Assembly: GCA_016840595.1 (NCBI GenBank)
Contig: JAEOSA010000106.1
Span: 1 to 6,794 of the forward strand
DNA: 6,794 nucleotides
Source of the DNA: Candidatus Hermodarchaeota archaeon
GTDB lineage: Archaea > Asgardarchaeota > Hermodarchaeia > Hermodarchaeales > Hermodarchaeaceae
Direction: 5' to 3'
A program made the position numbers and the translations under genes. Below the pieces are notes generated by a model, which saw nothing but the letters and a program-made list of their open reading frames with translations, ran no database searches and was not told the DNA's origin. Positions 4,848-6,794 of this stretch are shown here, piece after piece (position 1 is the first letter of the stretch; each line of letters starts with the position of its first letter).

Positions 4848-6794
4848 CTAATAGAATAAGTTTGAGGAATCAGTGGCTTCCTCAGGCGAGGATTCAGTAG
4901 GGATGTTCGATTCTTGAAGCGGAGCAAGACAATCCGATTTTAACAATTGTTCAAGAGCATTAGCGATGTTGTATTTCTTCTTTGACCCGTACTTTTCGAT
5001 AGCTGCAACGAATAATTGTGGAATGTAGACACGTCCATTGGTTTTTGCAGTCTCGATGGCTAAGTCGTAAATCTTTCGAGCAAAGCCCCTCGGCGGCGCC
5101 TCTGCGCACTCATAGGCGATTAACAACTCGCCATGAAAGCTGCGCTCAACAATGTCCGATGCGGAATCAAAAAGGTCGATACGCCCATCAAAGGTGTCTA
5201 ACTCAATGGCATACTGGGAGACAAATTGTGCCGTAAAGTTGGCCAATGAATCGGTCATTTCTTCAGTCGGTGATGCGTCTAAGATCAACACGCTCACAAT
5301 ATTTGTTCCTTCACGAAGACTTAGGTGCAAATCTTTGTAGTGGACATCACGGAGTTGAGATTCACGGTCTGCATCGCCTGAGAGTTCACCATAAAAGGCG
5401 TTAACCGCTGAAATAAAACCGGATAAGAGTGCACTGGGCATCTTACCCCCCGCAAAATCGTAAGTAAAAATCGGTAAACCAGTTTTAGCGTACATAACAA
5501 ACAGCGCACGAAGATCCATAATTCCCATCAATCGTTGAGCCCACATCCCCCCACTTTCTTCCAAGGCCAGTTTCTGAGCCTGTTTCCTGGGTCGAACCCG
5601 CTTAGCATAATATGCCCATCCAACGACTACAATGACGATGAGGATAATGATGAAAGGAAGCAAAGCAAGGAGCAGCTCAGCCCACCACGGCATTGGCGTT
5701 AGGGGTGAGAGTGCCTGAGACGAACTAATTGAATCTACAGCAATTTCGCGAGAACCAGTGTAGGTGGCTGACGCCCATAACTCTGGACCATTATTCCCGT
5801 CTACCCAATCCTCTGCAGAATATGATGGAAGTTGGACAAACACAATGCAATTTCCAAAAGCATCTGTCATGACCGTCTCTGCAGTCAAAACGAGTATCGT
5901 ACCATTCCCATACTCAATCCACACCTCAACATCCACATCTGCACCAATAATCGGAGTACTATTTGCATACGTTACACTAATCGTTATGTGGGTCTCCGTT
6001 CCTGGATAAATAGGCGGGGCAAAAAGAATGGTCAAAATGGGATCATGTTTTGCCAACACATCAAGATTCAAATTCAATGTCTGATTTTCGTGGTTGGCTC
6101 GTTGAGCATACACAACAATTGCATAGGTATTCGGATTAACTCCGGTCAAGTTTAGCGTGAGTCGATACACTCCGTTCCCCAATGCAGACATAGGATGGGA
6201 TGCCCACACTGTTACTGCCCAAACAATCGCAGAGTCAATACCTAGTCCCGTATTGGTATTCGTGTAGGTCACATCAAGAATCAGGGTTTCATTCTCATAT
6301 TCTGCTGGCGAATAATCTCCATTTTCAGGTGTGAGAGAGGTTGCCCATACTAAATGGAATGTTTCCGAGAAATACTGAACTTCATAGTTTTCCACGCTGA
6401 TATTAAACGCAATAGTCCACCAACCCACAGAAACTCCGGTAGTGATACAACGAACTGTATAGGTACCATCCAAATTATCATCGAAATAGATAGACCAGTT
6501 ACCCTCCACCTCTGCACCTACAAGTCCTTGGGCAAATAAGTCCGTGTAAGTTACACGAATTGTGAAATTATCATCATAGATGACAGGTGAAGATGACAAT
6601 AATTCTGTGGATGAGGTGGTTGATTGAATTAGCACATCAACTAGCGCTTCATAATATTGTATGTTATATCCACTGCGTGCCACTCTTAGAGTAATATTGT
6701 ACAAGGAATCACTAATGCTCGTATTGAGTATGAATTGCACATGATACGTGCCATTTCCCAAATCAAACGAAATGAATTGCACAAAGGGTGTATC
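4848..6794 (-). CDS. Single-pass surface protein: repeated Ig-like ectodomain, one membrane helix, cytosolic longin/roadblock-like domain (5' end beyond the window)
   Basis: Partial gene. The frame is open to the right edge, reading DTPF before the GTG at 6782, so that GTG is not the real start and a signal peptide is out of view. Numbering here counts from that GTG. Residues 1 to about 355 form beta-rich repeats with G-x-YT/H-V, YNI/YEVQ and DNFTIRVTYT-type strands and ten N-x-S/T sequons, an extracellular glycoprotein pattern. A hydrophobic helix at 366-392 ends in the stop-transfer cluster KRVRPRK (394-400), so the C-terminus is inside. Residues about 421-555 (LRALFVMYAKTGLPIFTYDF, SALLSGFISAVNAFYGEL, and a final helix with FTAQFVSQYAIEL) resemble the longin/roadblock-like small-GTPase-associated domains abundant in Asgard archaea. 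A helical segment (565-620) and an acidic tail follow. The likely role is a surface receptor or adhesin coupled to a GTPase-binding or dimerising module. This is inferred from fold pattern only. The partner and ligand are unknown. Confidence 0.85.
   Translation of the reverse strand, partial: DTPFVQFISFDLGNGTYHVQFILNTSISDSLYNITLRVARSGYNIQYYEALVDVLIQSTTSSTELLSSSPVIYDDNFTIRVTYTDLFAQGLVGAEVEGNWSIYFDDNLDGTYTVRCITTGVSVGWWTIAFNISVENYEVQYFSETFHLVWATSLTPENGDYSPAEYENETLILDVTYTNTNTGLGIDSAIVWAVTVWASHPMSALGNGVYRLTLNLTGVNPNTYAIVVYAQRANHENQTLNLNLDVLAKHDPILTILFAPPIYPGTETHITISVTYANSTPIIGADVDVEVWIEYGNGTILVLTAETVMTDAFGNCIVFVQLPSYSAEDWVDGNNGPELWASATYTGSREIAVDSISSSQALSPLTPMPWWAELLLALLPFIIILIVIVVVGWAYYAKRVRPRKQAQKLALEESGGMWAQRLMGIMDLRALFVMYAKTGLPIFTYDFAGGKMPSALLSGFISAVNAFYGELSGDADRESQLRDVHYKDLHLSLREGTNIVSVLILDASPTEEMTDSLANFTAQFVSQYAIELDTFDGRIDLFDSASDIVERSFHGELLIAYECAEAPPRGFARKIYDLAIETAKTNGRVYIPQLFVAAIEKYGSKKKYNIANALEQLLKSDCLAPLQESNIPTESSPEEATDSSNLFY
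5733..6794 (-). repeat. Tandem Ig-like (beta-sandwich) repeats encoded in the surface protein
   Basis: The translated ectodomain divides into about 95-105 residue units with approximate bounds: an incomplete one at 6627-6794, two full ones at 6342-6626 and 6051-6341, and a more diverged one at 5733-6050. Shared marks are T-x-L-x-P/S near the start, N-x-T-I/L-x-V-TYT/TYAN, a G-x-x-x-A-x-V turn, D/G-N-G-x-Y before a strand, and N-Y/H-E-x-Q near the end. They are diverged at the DNA level, so this is a protein repeat and not a recent duplication. Confidence 0.6.

Noticed and set aside
6780..6782. GTG as the true start of the surface protein
   Set aside because: The frame continues open to the window edge (D-T-P-F), and the residues after it are already in the middle of a repeat, with no signal peptide.
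1..6794. CRISPR array, toxin-antitoxin or defence island
   Set aside because: There are no direct repeats with regular spacers and no nuclease or toxin families. The only mobile-element signal is the tnpB fragment.

Overview
This window is chromosomal archaeal DNA. Almost every gene is a translation-initiation or ribosome-maturation factor of archaeal/eukaryotic type: RIO1, Nep1/Emg1, aIF1A, NMD3, DUF424 and aIF2-beta. Three further features fit an Asgard-lineage archaeon: a cell-surface protein with an N-glycosylation-rich beta-sandwich ectodomain, one membrane helix and a cytosolic longin/roadblock-like domain; an RPA2-like OB-fold protein; and an aIF2-beta with a long lysine-rich N-terminal tail. 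The Asgard placement is an inference from gene content and domain style. No marker gene here settles it.

Layout, following transcription, which runs right to left because every intact gene is on the minus strand. (1) 4848-6794: surface protein, cut by the right window edge, followed by a possible hairpin/T-run terminator at about 4796-4832. (2) 3979-4749: RPA2-like ssDNA-binding protein. (3) 3813-3978: intergenic leader with a good TATA-like box, an imperfect hairpin and a possible 23-residue upstream ORF. (4) 3237-3812 aIF2-beta, 2918-3217 DUF424 and 1841-2911 NMD3, separated by only 19 and 6 nt and so very probably one operon. (5) 1390-1840: a 451-nt gap holding a plus-strand remnant of an IS200/IS605-type tnpB (N-terminal end only), a downstream hairpin, and the promoter region of the next gene. 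(6) 1036-1389 aIF1A, 286-987 Nep1 and 1-177 the N-terminus of RIO1, which runs off the left edge.

How the genes work together: aIF2-beta is part of the factor that delivers initiator tRNA, and aIF1A promotes scanning or start-site selection on the small subunit. Nep1 and RIO1 act in small-subunit maturation, and NMD3 acts on the large subunit. DUF424 has no established role, but it sits tightly between aIF2-beta and NMD3. The window is therefore a cluster for making ribosomes and loading them. The RPA-like protein and the surface protein are neighbours with no obvious functional link to it.

The items most worth following up are the eukaryote-like K-rich tail on aIF2-beta, the surface/longin protein as a possible transmembrane sensor, the structured leader upstream of aIF2-beta, and the decayed tnpB that splits the cluster.
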